From Kalmusia sp. IMI 367209 (taxonomy: Eukaryota > Ascomycota > Dothideomycetes > Pleosporales > Didymosphaeriaceae), in assembly GCA_027946365.1 (NCBI GenBank), contig JAPEUQ010000022.1, forward strand, positions 186,001 through 250,000: DNA of 64,000 nucleotides, written 5' to 3'. This document shows positions 47,674-58,254 of the stretch, piece after piece (the first letter of the stretch is position 1; each line of letters starts with the position of its first letter). The notes beneath the pieces are model-generated. The model was not told the origin of the DNA and ran no database searches. It was given only the letters and a program-made list of their open reading frames with translations. The translations under genes and the position numbers were made by a program.

Positions 47674-48123
47674 ATGCCACCTCATAGAAACAATTGCTCC
47701 TGCAGTAGCCATGTACGCGTCCGACCTCACAAGTACCAGTGCACTTGCGGAGTGCTTTACCACCGCGTCGATGGCCTCAACAATCACGTTGCAGCATATG
47801 GATGGCCTCATCGTAATTCCGGTTGGGTTGCTCGGCGGGGTCCACCACCATTTGCACACGACGGCCAACTCTGGATTCCCTACCCTGGAATTGGTCCGCT
47901 TAACTGGGATGGTGGTGTAGTTGGTTCGAGGGAGGATGTAGTTGGCCGGGTCGTGCGTGTAGTTAAGAGCGAGGTGGATGCAGTCAAGATGGAGGAGGAT
48001 GCAATTGACACAGAGCTTCGTGCAATTGGGCCCGAGGCGCGTGCAGTTAAGAAGGAGGAGGCTAATGTCAAGATGGAGATGGATGCAATTGACCCGAAGC
48101 TTCCAGTTGCAGAGAGCAGCTAG
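47674..48123 (+). CDS. Small orphan protein with C2H2-like finger and charged tandem repeats
   Basis: 149 aa from the ATG at 47674. Residues ~20-50 resemble a single C2H2 zinc finger (YQCTCGVLYHRVDGLNNHVAAYGWPH: Cys-x-Cys, then two His). Residues ~95-145 are 9-12-residue repeats of acidic/basic units (AVKMEEDAIDTEL, AVKKEEANVKMEMDAID), reflecting tandem duplication in the DNA. The minus strand also has a 189-codon frame, but it is Cys/Asn/Leu-rich in a way typical of an antisense shadow. Not recognised; it may be lineage specific or not a gene. Confidence 0.42.
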   Translation: MPPHRNNCSCSSHVRVRPHKYQCTCGVLYHRVDGLNNHVAAYGWPHRNSGWVARRGPPPFAHDGQLWIPYPGIGPLNWDGGVVGSREDVVGRVVRVVKSEVDAVKMEEDAIDTELRAIGPEARAVKKEEANVKMEMDAIDPKLPVAESS

Positions 48124-49493
48124 TTTTTGGTGCTTATTCCGGTGATTGACACGGTCTTTTAGGTCTGTATCCTGCTTTCCTTCTTCGAACTCACCAGAAT
48201 GAGACAAGATGGCACTGCACTGCTGAAAAGTGACCGTAGAAAGATCTCAAAGGAGCCGGGCTTCTTAACCCTTCGGGAAGAAGGGGGATTCGATTGGCGG
48301 CACATGGCAACGAATCTTTGGTGGGAATATTCAACCGTAATCACGCATTTTTAACATATTTTTTCGTTGTTGTAGGGTTCATTGACGGAAAGGGCTATCC
48401 GAGTATATGTCATGAGATTTGGTTCCACTCAAGCCTGACAGAAAAATTGGTATATTCTATTAAAAATTTAGTAACGAAATGGATGATTGACTAATCACGT
48501 GACGCGCAAAGTCAAGTAGTGAAACGGCAGGCTTTCTCCATCCGTTTTCGACCTCTCACGACTTTCCCTGGTAGATTCCTATTCATTAATTTTTTAACGC
48601 CTGTCACATCAAGTACAGTCATTGCTTTTATCTCTCCCCTTGATGGACATCTCGTTCTATTCACAGTTCTATTGCGTCTTCCAAGAGGTTTGCACAGGCT
48701 GCAGCTTCTGCCCTCCTTTCTATTCGGCTCTCCTCCACTCTTGGTGTTTTATGAAACACGAACGCTACATGTATAAGACGAACTGCGTACCATCACGTGA
48801 CTTTTCTGAAAGCGTGCTTACTTGGTTCGATTTCGCCTGTAGAGCATTAACGTACAGAGCCGGCTTACAGCAAAAGAAAAAGGTTCAAATAGGAGTTTAA
48901 TTTATCGACCAAGTTGCACAATGCAGCTCTATCCTCAAGAAATAAAAAATTACAGTCATCATTGAGCTTACAACCCTCATTCGAGGCAAGGAAGCAGGAA
49001 GAAACTGGCAGAGTTTTCGGACAATTGACGCGAGCTGGAAGGTACGTGTGATAGGCTTCGAAATTTGGTTGTAGGTTTAGCAGACGAGAACGCGGGTGAG
49101 TCACTGGGTGAGACTATAACGATGGACTCTTCACGTCTAGTGGGAATGAAGACAATATAAAATGATAGTGATTCGTATGGAGTACATATAAAGTAGGCAG
49201 TCTCTTGTAAAATCAGAGGATATGGAAACTATCTGATGCCCGGCAACATCCATGTACAGTCATAAAAATATCTCATGAAGTTATCGTCAATGCTTGCCAG
49301 CACGGCCTTAAATCTTCCCGTTCGAACCAATCAACGCCAGTTTGGACATTATTTCCCCTTCGGTCATGATGCACAAGGCTTTCCATTTACAAGGCGTGAG
49401 GGGCCAAAGTTAGCCATATAGACCTTGGGTTAGCAGAAGCGCAAAACCATTGCTAGGTCTTCCATACCGCCGAGGCCTAGTGAGGCCCATGAC
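48124..49493. other. Intergenic, AT-rich
   Basis: No gene seen. A small hairpin (CTTCTT/AAGAAG stem) lies at about 48262-48284. Confidence 0.45.
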
Positions 49494-50010
49494 CTAGAGT
49501 CCTTTATAAATAATAGAAACGAAACGATCGGTGTGTTGGACACGTTCGTACTCTTCGGTGGATGCAACCTGACCGGTGCTGCCCTGCTGGATGAGCTCGC
49601 GCAACTGCTCTTCTATTAGTTTGCTGCCATCGCGGACACGATTCAAGAAAACCATTTTGTGCGTATCACCCGGTCGGGACCCGTTGGCGAGCATCGAAAC
49701 TGCGGCAGCGAACATAATAAAGGAGTCGTGATCGGATACGAAGTCGTCGTGGGTGCGGAGATTATAGAAGAACTCTCGGAGGTCGTTCCAGCGACCGAGG
49801 CTCATGATATACGGCAGAGCAGGATTCATGGGGTCGCCCCTCGGACGGTCTATCAAATATAAGTGGTGCCCTTTCATCTACTAGAATCGGCGTACTGATG
49901 AAGACGAAGCCGCGCAACTCATGCAACATAGCTTCGTACTTTGCCTGAATTATGCCCGTGCCAGTGGTAGAGGTTATCAAGTTGGCGGCTGAATGATTGT
50001 TGGTGGCCAT
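49494..50010 (-). CDS. Small hypothetical protein
   Basis: Exons 49896-50010 and 49494-49849 joined by a 46-nt GT-AG intron give 156 aa starting MATNNHSAANLITSTTG. The junction reads GFVFINRPRGDPMNPALPY. The second half is helical and charged (GRWNDLREFFYNLRTHDDF, KLIEEQLRELIQQG). No signal peptide, membrane segment or known motif. It could be a BTB/POZ-like or orphan protein; I assign no function. An unspliced reading would stop early, so the intron decides the model. Confidence 0.55.
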
Positions 50011-50892
50011 TGTGTCGAGTTTGATGGAAAGAGACGGAGATCGTTTCAAGCTTGATGGGAAGCGATGGGGACGATTGTGGATGAAATAAGATGGGGAGTG
50101 GGCGGTGTGAATTTGTGTAGCACATACAGTTATGAATGGAATATATTTTAGCCGAGCTGCAGGATTTTGAGTCTGTGTGACGTTCCACTACCTTTACTTC
50201 GTCTGTACTATATGTTCCCCTCTGCTTCTCTTCCAAGAGCAAAATGGAACAGGTGATATAGGCCAATCTCGATTTATTTAAGAAGGGACGAGACAATATC
50301 TTCGTTGCAAGCAGATTGTGACCTGTTATGACAGTGACTCTAGCATCGCTAGAGTGAGAAATCGTTGGCTCCGGAAGCGTCCTTATCGGCCTGTGGTAAG
50401 GCGGCAAACAAAGCATTAATGGTAGAATAGTATTCTAGCACCTTTCGACTTATGACTGATACTTCAATGGCCTTCTATTCGTATGAGGAATACCCTAACC
50501 CTTTTTCGTCTCGGTCCGGTGAATGTCGGTCAGGGGACAGTGTGAAGCGTGCTTCAGAGTTGTACTCCGACACGACACCTCTCTACTCTTGGACCGCCTT
50601 GTGTACTGTTGTTAAGTCCTCCGGGACATCTGTTCTCGAGATCGCCATCTTGAAGACTGCAGGCTTGTTGGCAATTTGAAATCGACCGTGCGGGGCGTTG
50701 GGCTGAGCGAACGCTTCGAAGTTGTTGATTCGTAATATTTCAACCTTGGCGACCTCGACGTTTTCTGCGTCTCTGTCTGCGTGCTCTGCGGGCACGCTAG
50801 TTGTCAGGATAGGCGTTAGCGTTGCGTGCACGTCCAGAACTAGCAATGCTGGGAAAGCTACGCGCTTGCGACGAGTCGTTTAAACCGTCGTA
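50011..50892. other. Intergenic with an unidentified open frame
   Basis: A minus frame at 50583-50846 (87 codons, starting MLVLDVHATLTPIL) is protein-like but unassigned. Nothing else is seen. Confidence 0.35.
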
Positions 50893-51400
50893 TTAGTGTC
50901 CACGACAAGATGCGCCGCGAGCAGGATATAATCCTCTGCTACTATTATATCCCCCACCACCAGCGCTTACGTCGTTGTATGTCTCGCCTTGCAGACCGAT
51001 ATAGTGTGCCTGCTCGACTTCCTCGTTGGCGACCGCATACCGTGCGCTGGTGCGTGGGGTGCTCGCTGTCGCTTTTCGTTCGGTTAAACAATCTCGGAGA
51101 GCGCAGCGCGTCGTTATTTCGGTCGTGCGAAAGATGTAGGTATGCATCAGGTACAGGGCGTCTGCAAGGTCCGTAAAAACAGTCGGCAGGAATTTCGGAG
51201 TCGGGCGGCGGCAACAATAGCAGGTCCGAACTAGGTTGTGCGCACGATACGCGATTGCGACAGTAACCAGATTTCTTGCCTTTTCTGACCAAGACAGATC
51301 GTAGCTATCAGTTCTGAAAGAGTGCGCCCTTGACTCTGAACGTTTTCAATTAGGGTCCGGATTCGTTTATTAAAGCCGTCACTCGACGTATTCCGCTTAT
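50893..51400 (-). pseudogene. Possible unidentified gene relict
   Basis: Two minus-strand frames look protein-like: one reads NKRIRTLIENVQSQGRTLSELIATIC, broken here as NKRIRTLIENVQ and SQGRTLSELIATIC (about 51280-51400), the other DLADALYLMHTYIFRTTEITT and EVEQAHYIGLQGETYNDVS (50893-51190). They sit in different frames without a clear intron between them, in AT-rich flanks. I do not recognise the family. Could equally be chance. Confidence 0.3.
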
Positions 51401-51651
51401 GAGGGATTATACAGATAAGCCTGTTAGACTCTATGTAAGCATGAGCCCACGGACATAAGTTGCCATAAGCTGACAGGATTGAAAAAGGTATATGAGGAAG
51501 TATGCGACCTAAATGTTTACGAAAAGGTTACTGTCGTCCTCAATGGAGACTTGGGCAAAAACCTTGAAGGCGTCTAAATGCTTATAGAAAATAGCCCTTA
51601 TTAAAGGAGGATGTTATACTATTAAGCTATAGGATAATAAGCGTCTAGTAC

Positions 51652-51844
51652 GCGCTTTAGCTTCGATGACGGCGTGTCACGCAGCTTTGACTTCCTCGGC
51701 ATCCTCGGGTCTGGACAACGACCGGAGAGCATCTGCTTCGAAGGAGGGAGTTGGAAGCTTGTGCTCGACGAAGAAGTCGTTGATGGTTGCCGCGCGCTCC
51801 GCGATGACCGCCGAGAGCTAGACGATTTTGCTCGAAGAAGTCAT
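51652..51844 (-). pseudogene. N-terminal fragment of a secondary-metabolite O-methyltransferase
   Basis: The minus frame begins MTSSSKIV, hits a TAG, and continues LSAVIAERAATINDFF and VEHKLPTPSFEADA, then RPEDAEEVKAA, another stop and HAVIEA. This is the dimerisation-domain opening of fungal AdoMet O-methyltransferases (LxxxIxxxTxxVxxYLxxxxLPxPSFxxDxP...ARxxVIEA). It is oriented opposite to the C-terminal fragment at 53590-54443, so either the gene was split by an inversion or there are two relicts. Confidence 0.62.
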
Positions 51845-53589
51845 TGTTCAGCATAGTGTCATGGAGAATTACAAGTCGCGACTGGCATATTGCGTCCGAG
51901 GTAGACCACTGCGGGGTTACTCATTCAAGTCCTAGCTCATTGCGCTAACCTAGTTTCGGCTGGGTGCACGATTGTGACCTAGCAACGCTTTGTCTTAACG
52001 CACTCCGCCTTACAGAAGTGTCTATGTTATGTTAGCTGTATGAACCTTGCGTAATATTACACGGAACATTTTCATGGGTATTCGTCACTTAAACGCAATT
52101 CATGTTAATTGGATGTCAATGAGTTGCGTAGCGCGTCTATAAGTGATCAACGCCCTATATTAGTCCTGAACCATAGTTTTCGATAGACTCCAATAGTGAA
52201 TCGCAAGTCCGTCTTTTGTACTCGTTAATTTAATAGGTTGAGATGTATAACCAAGACGATTTGTTAAACTAAGTGGTTATAGATAACTTTTTTAAAGGCC
52301 TCCGATCACAACGCACCCTAGGAACGATTATAGGAACTGTCTTTATAAGCTGATACAGCTTTCTGTATACGCCTCCATCTTCTCTAACACTCTTCTTTTC
52401 AGCGGTCGATTTAAGATGGCTGAACTCACCTAGCTTTAACTCTTCTGGTTGACTGTTTCATTGGGTGCCCTGATATAGTAAAGGAAAGAAGCAAAACTAA
52501 GTATAGCGAAATCACCTATTATGCTACACTCGCAACGATTTCTCGCTTTTGGAAGATTTTTTGTCTCGTTGTGGGTCATCCCAAGTTGAACTTTCCTTAA
52601 AAATAACTTTAACTTAAACCCCTACTCAAGCCTTTGCTAGATCCATTAATCCGATTTCTCTCTAGAAATGCTCTCCTCGAGAATAGATAGACATTCTCAG
52701 CGAGTACACGTGTCCGATAAGCCGAATCAAGGGGAGGCATGCTCTTATAATTACAAGCGACGATTTGATGATGGGCCAGCAGTTGATAGGTGAAAGATAA
52801 TACAATATGGTGCCTTTCAACTACATGAAAATGACTGTGCATTCTCGCAGTTCAAAGGACCAAGGTAGCCCGAAACCTTTTTATGCAGCAATTTGAGAGA
52901 CAGCGAGGATTTCATAAATCTTAAAAAGTAATATAGAAAAGAATCTGATGTGAAATCACGTTCTAAAGCTAACACCAGAAGAGCATTGCAGAGAGTATTG
53001 GCGGGAAGCCGCTTACGTCGAGAGCATCCGATCTCAATGACCTTTGTCTAGAGTGAGGGCCGCCACTGTCCAAACCGCACAGCAGGCACAAATATTATAA
53101 GAGTGTATACTTCGAAAATGGTTACTTTCATCTCGAAGCTTGCACAGAGCTTCAAGCTCTTATGACCGGCCCAAAAGAATTCTTATATGTAAATGTAAAA
53201 TACCTTCCACACCATCGTAACACTCAAAACACTCAAAACACACCTGAGTGAGTATACCGCCTACGTCAGCATCCGTATTATTTGGCGCTTCAATCTGGAC
53301 AAATCGTTTGCTGTGGGCGAACCAACTACCTTCCATGCCATGTCGCAATTCTCGGCACTCAGCGTAATGAACGTCAAACGCGTTGTACGACACGCAACTC
53401 TCAATCATCGTTTTCTTCCAAGAGAGAAACTACAGAATCATCACCCATCCAGCTCCTACAGCCGTTCTAGCAGGCGACGATCTGGCTAAGTGATCGTTCA
53501 GCTCGAGGAGTTTTGCCCGGCTGGTGCCAAGGTGAATCAATTAATACGACGTTCACCTACGGAAATGTTAAAAGAATAGGCGGCTGACG
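51845..53589. other. AT-rich gene desert
   Basis: About 1.7 kb of AT-rich sequence between the two methyltransferase fragments. Stops are frequent in all frames. No gene or terminal repeat seen. The composition would suit a heavily mutated repeat, but I could not recognise an element. Confidence 0.45.
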
Positions 53590-54443
53590 CTTTAGAGATG
53601 TGGCCAAACTCAGAAGAGAATAACGAAACGATATGTATGAACACATTGGGGGATCGAATCTATGCTAATACGCAAAGGGCTTTTCGCTGGCCAACAATTT
53701 TAATAAGAGCATGTTTGACATTTTCGCACAAGACCCTGCCCTCGGTGCAAGATTCGGCATACTCTTCTCTCGAGCAGACGAACCTTCCACAATGCTCCTA
53801 GATAAATACCCTTAGGACGATGTTCAAGCATTCATTGATGTTGGTGGATCACACGGTAGCATCGCGATTGGACTGGCAAATCGATTTCCTGGAATCAAGT
53901 GTGTCGTTTAAGATCTCCCGGACACGGTAGCTGAAGGGGTTTCACGCCTTCCCCCGGATTTGAAGGCTAGGGTCACAATTATGACACAGTAAGACTGGCG
54001 GCCGGCGACGTGACGCATGCTAACGACGGACGCAGCGACTTCTTCACACCGCAGCCTATCACGGCAGTACTTGTCCGCCCAATTATGAAAAATGGAATGG
54101 AAGTAGTAAACATCTGCATTAAGATCCTCCAGAAGCTGACCCCTGCTCTTGAAAAGGTGCCCGGATAATCATTCATGAGCGCATCTCCCCATCTCTCGAC
54201 ACTTTGAACACGATAGATGCGAAGCGAGCTATGTAAGACCTTCTACTTCCGTAAAATGATATTTACCGACCATACCACAGCAATATGGACATGGGCATGT
54301 TGCAGCTTCTGAACGCCCAGCAGCGCGAACAAGATGATTGGCCGAAATAGTTTCGGCGCGCTGATCCACGGTACCGTTATCTGGGGGCCAAAAAGCCTGC
54401 AGGCGCTGTTCGCTGGATCGTCGAAGCGGAGTGGGAGGCTTAA
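53590..54443 (+). pseudogene. C-terminal part of a decayed O-methyltransferase
   Basis: Consecutive frames read GFSLANNFNKSMFDIFAQDP, LLDKYP-stop-DDVQAFIDVGGSHGSIAIGLANRFPGIKCVV-stop-DLPDTVAEGVSRLPP (broken at its internal stops), FFTPQPI, CIKILQKLTPAL, NMDMGMLQLLNAQQREQDDW and RRADPRYRYLGAKKPAGAV, ending WIVEAEWEA-stop. The AdoMet-binding DVGGSHG motif and the family's C-terminus are plain. The stop after LLDKYP replaces Trp (TGG to TAG) and that after KCVV replaces Gln (CAA to TAA); both are CpA-to-TpA on one strand, as RIP gives. Small indels break the frame elsewhere. Plant/fungal-type small-molecule O-methyltransferase, no longer functional. Confidence 0.82.
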
Positions 54444-55936
54444 CTTGCTCAATTTGGCTTTAAAGACATGACGATCCCTGTCTGAGGGTAGCATACCTCA
54501 ACAGAATTTCAGGATCCTGCCGCCGTGGGGCAAGGCTAGGTACCAGTGTGTCGGGAATGTCGGCCGAGCAGATTCTCTGCGCGCAGGCCTTGTTCGGTAC
54601 GGCGATGGTACCAGTGTGTTCGAAATGTTGCCTAAAGAATTAGCCAATCTCTATGTTGGCTCTATGCACATGCATTTTGCTCTAGTCGTTCGAACACCGA
54701 GTGTATATTAGTCGTGCAGATCCAAGATACGGTTTTGGAAGGTTACGTCAACTGTGCCACATAATTGCCTTCAGCCCCCAGCACTTGCAACAGATCTATC
54801 ACTGCTTTCGCAGGCGACAGCAGTGGAAGGACGAGGGACATTCGTTCCACGCGAAGAGGCGATGGAGAGAACAGAGCGTAGTCAAGCACCGTGGTTCTAG
54901 CCGTTCCGTAAGGCAAATGATGGCCTATCGGTAGCCTTAGTTGCCCAACTGGCATACATGAAGGAAACGAGCTTCTATGAAATGCTTCATAACTCGAAAC
55001 TCACTTTCTGTAATCAGCAGGATGTTCTGCGGTACATTATGACTCAAGAATACGTATATAGTAAAATTGAACAGACGGAAGAAACGAATATTAGCGATGG
55101 CGTCGGCAGTCTCGAACCAAACAACAATCTTGCTCGTCGTTTCTCGTCCCGATACCGAAATGCCCTCAAACACTTCGTAGTGGCGCTTTTGATCATCGCA
55201 TTTTTCACTGATTTTTTCCTTACGACATGTAGCCTCAACATCGATTCCGCCAGATGGACACTCTGCCGACGAAGATCGCGGATGCAATCTGAGAGTTCGA
55301 GAACATGCCCTTCTTCCACAATGTGGGTTTAACATATCGCTTGCTCGCTCGCTTGGTCGAGGCTCCTGATGATCGGCGCATGCATTCTCCATAGGATTGA
55401 ACGCTTAATGCTGAACGATTCGTTCCATGATCCTTCGATCAGAGACGTATCTACGGCTTGGACATCGTGAATCTCGAGTAAGTGCGCTGTCGCAAGATTG
55501 AGATGTCGAAATATCTACAGCGGGAGCAAGAGCATCTGCAGGGAGGCACGTGTTCTTCCAATCATTAATTCCAAAGGTCAGAGGCTGGGATGAATTGTCA
55601 ACCTCGCCCTCGCAATGCCTAGGTGTGAAACCCCTCCTGGTGGGCATTGCGGCATTCGCTCGGATATTATACATGAGAAAACATAGCCGCCGGCCGTCGA
55701 GGAACAACGACGATGCCCATTGTAGCACTGAACGGGGTTATGCTATATTGACCTGGTAAAAGTAGTCCTAGGGATAGAAAAGCGCAAAGTAGTAAATTTG
55801 GGGTAATAAATAGAGTGCGTGAGCCTCGAGCCCTGTACCATTGGATTTTGTCGATAAGCTTACCGTGCTACCCATGCACTCACGCCCGGCTTTCCTTTGA
55901 TCTGCGGCCAGATTTCCAAAGTCTCATAGGAGCACA
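54444..55936. other. Intergenic left of the diterpene cluster
   Basis: About 1.5 kb downstream of the P450 stop. Frames at 54937-55392 (-) and 54958-55332 (+) are long but antisense to each other and show no domain. An RADPRYGFG word at about 54716 echoes the methyltransferase end and may be debris. I looked for a GGPP synthase (DDxxD blocks) and found none. Confidence 0.4.
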
Positions 55937-57933
55937 CTACTTCCTCCGAACGAACTTTAGAGGAGGATGTTGTTCCGGATAGATTCCATGGTGGAACCCG
56001 ACACCCTCGTACAAACTCGCAATAGCCATCCCCCTTACTTGTTCCGCCGCCCACGACTCCCCAAGCCCTTTCTCAGCAGCTGCATTCGAGGCCTGCTCTC
56101 CTATATCGAATTCAACCGAAAATTCAGAGAATATCCTGCCCAGTACCGCCGCCATAAGAATCTCAGCAAACTTACGCCCAGGACATATTCGCTGACCACC
56201 ACCGAATGGGAAGTAGGCTTCCGCACCGATGTTACCTCCAGAATCGTCTTTACGAATCCAACGTGACGGGTCAAACTGTAGCGGTGGCGTAAGCTCTTCG
56301 CGACCGTTCCGATTTTGTTCTGACGGTGAGGCCCAGTGCTTTGGGTGCCGAAAAATGGCGGCGAAGTCAATACAGCAGGTTGTACCTTTGGCGACGAAAT
56401 GCCACGCTCCATTTGAGTCTGTTACACTAGTATCAGTCATGGCGATCTTTGGTAGCCATTCGACGGGGCAGTATAGCCGAAGTGTCTCCTTGATCACTGC
56501 GCCTACAAAACCATCGAGTAAGGTTTGGAAGTTCAACCGCAAGTCCCAAGAGGAAGCAGTTCTAGAGTCGCCCAAAATGGCGTCAATCTGTTCCTGGAGG
56601 CTGCGCTGGTGTTTTTGATGTAGCGCGAGGAGAAGTATTGCGAAAGATATTGTTGTCGAAGCTGTGTCGTAACCGGCTAGAATTATGAAGAATATATTAC
56701 CGAATACCTCATCCTGCGTCAAAGGTGGTACTTTCGAATCAATATCGTCTTCGGTCATTCCTGCCGAGATCAAGTTTTCTGAAACGCGGTCAGTCGATGC
56801 TGCCTGCATTTAACACTGGAGAATAGCTGACCTAGCAAGGTTTTGAACTCTCCGCGCTGCTCAACAGGGTCTCGTAGCTTGCTGGAGACTGCGGAATGCA
56901 GATCGACCATATGCCTCTTCCATTCATTGTACGGCACATCGGCTAAATCTGTGATAGTCTTTGGGAGTACAGCTAGCCCCGTTAGCTCATCATGTTATTG
57001 CCGTTCGTCTACCACATACCTCTAAACCAAGATGGAACAGCTCGCAATGGAACAATTGCAGCCAAGGCCTCGTTGACGTTTAAGATGGCCTCTCCAAACG
57101 ATGTGTTTCCGGAGCCTTTTCGAACCTTACTATCGTACTCGCTCATCGCAATTGACTTCCCGAAAAATGCTTGCGCGATTACCCCGATGGTCAATCGTGC
57201 TGCAAGTTGATTCTTAACATCGGTCATTACTTGTGTCGTGGACCACTTATTGAGCAAAGCTTCGGTTTGAGTCAATGTTTCTCTCAAAATCACCGCGTTC
57301 GTCGCTGTGCTGAAGTACGGTGTGAGGACCTTGCGGTATCGCTTCCAATCCTCCTCTCCACAGGCGGCAAGTGTAGGACCGTAGATGTTATAGATCTGCA
57401 AAGTCCTAGAGGCTCCTTTGAATTCATTGGAAGAGGCGAATATATCACGGGCTATGCGAGGGTCGCACGTAAGAAGCATATTGCCAGAAGTGTGCGTCAG
57501 AAGGAATGTGTCACTTTTAGCGTGTCGGAAGGGCGCGTGGCCTGCGTGCCAGAAACGCCAGATGATACTCCATCTAGGCTCGTTAATAGAGTATCTACGG
57601 TATAGTGGACGCATAACATACGGGAACCACCTTCGGATCAGTTCGGCGGGTATCCATCTTGTACTGTGGGCGAAAACTTTATGCAAGAACAGGTACGACG
57701 TATTATCTACATGTAGCCTGTATAGTTGGATTAGCACTATATACCATCGTTTTGGAATAATAATTATACCATGAAATATACACAGGAAAGCTGCTGCGTA
57801 GAGCTTGCTTCCGGTTTTGTAAGAGTGCTATAACATTTTGCAGTGTGCGATAGGCAAGCCAAACGACGACAAGACTCAGGATCGTTATAAGCATTGCGAT
57901 GGAAACGTGCGCGTGAGACGAGAGATTGGCCAA
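55937..57933 (-). CDS. Cytochrome P450 monooxygenase of the diterpene cluster (left)
   Basis: Exons 57782-57933, 57020-57717, 56832-56972 and 55937-56778; phases agree for a product of 610 aa, long for a P450. An N-terminal membrane anchor (residues ~10-32) is followed by a canonical core: substrate region EEDWKRYRKVLTPYFS, I-helix AGYDTAST (365-372), ExxR as KETLR (428-431), and heme site FPFGGGQRICPG with Cys529. The heme-loop wording differs from that of the CYP68/CYP503-like enzyme on the right, so the two are not recent duplicates. Donor choice for intron 1 (GTATAT) is fixed by frame. It probably oxidises the diterpene made by the neighbouring cyclase (inferred from clustering). CYP family unassigned. 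Confidence 0.88.
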
Positions 57934-58254
57934 GACGTGAGAAAATTGAATTATTATATAACGGCCCGGTCCCCGAGCGTGACCTATTGGAGCGCGGCCC
58001 TAGCAGTATGGGTCGCTAGGGGGGTTCAGTCACGTAAATTACCTATGTCTGTCACAATGTATCGGAGACCGGTCAGCGTTAGCCAAACCACTTCTGCCTC
58101 GCTTACACGAAGTCGAGATGCACGAGTCATCTATTTATGGTCACAAATTAGGAGGGGAGCAGGATTGCAAGTCGAAATCCATTGGTCGTCATGGGAAGGA
58201 GTTGTGTAAGGCGATGGATGACCATGACATTGCCGAGCAGGCGTACTCGAACCT
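57934..58254. promoter_or_regulatory. Promoter region of the left P450 / 3' end of the cyclase
   Basis: 321 bases between the P450 start and the cyclase stop, same strand. No gene; AT-rich near the start (ATTATTATATAA at about 57949-57960), a possible TATA region for the minus-strand gene. Confidence 0.45.

Noticed and set aside
47638..48207. 189-codon minus frame opposite the small zinc-finger-like protein
   Set aside because: Its Asn/Cys/Leu/His repeats are the antisense of the charged tandem repeat on the plus strand.
51880..51990. tRNA-like words (TAGCTCATTGCGCTAACC)
   Set aside because: No acceptor stem, anticodon arm or T-loop can be formed around it on either strand.
54444..55936. 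A GGPP synthase expected for a diterpene cluster
   Set aside because: I searched both strands for the DDxxD-type blocks and found none; the frames at 54937-55728 show no prenyltransferase features.
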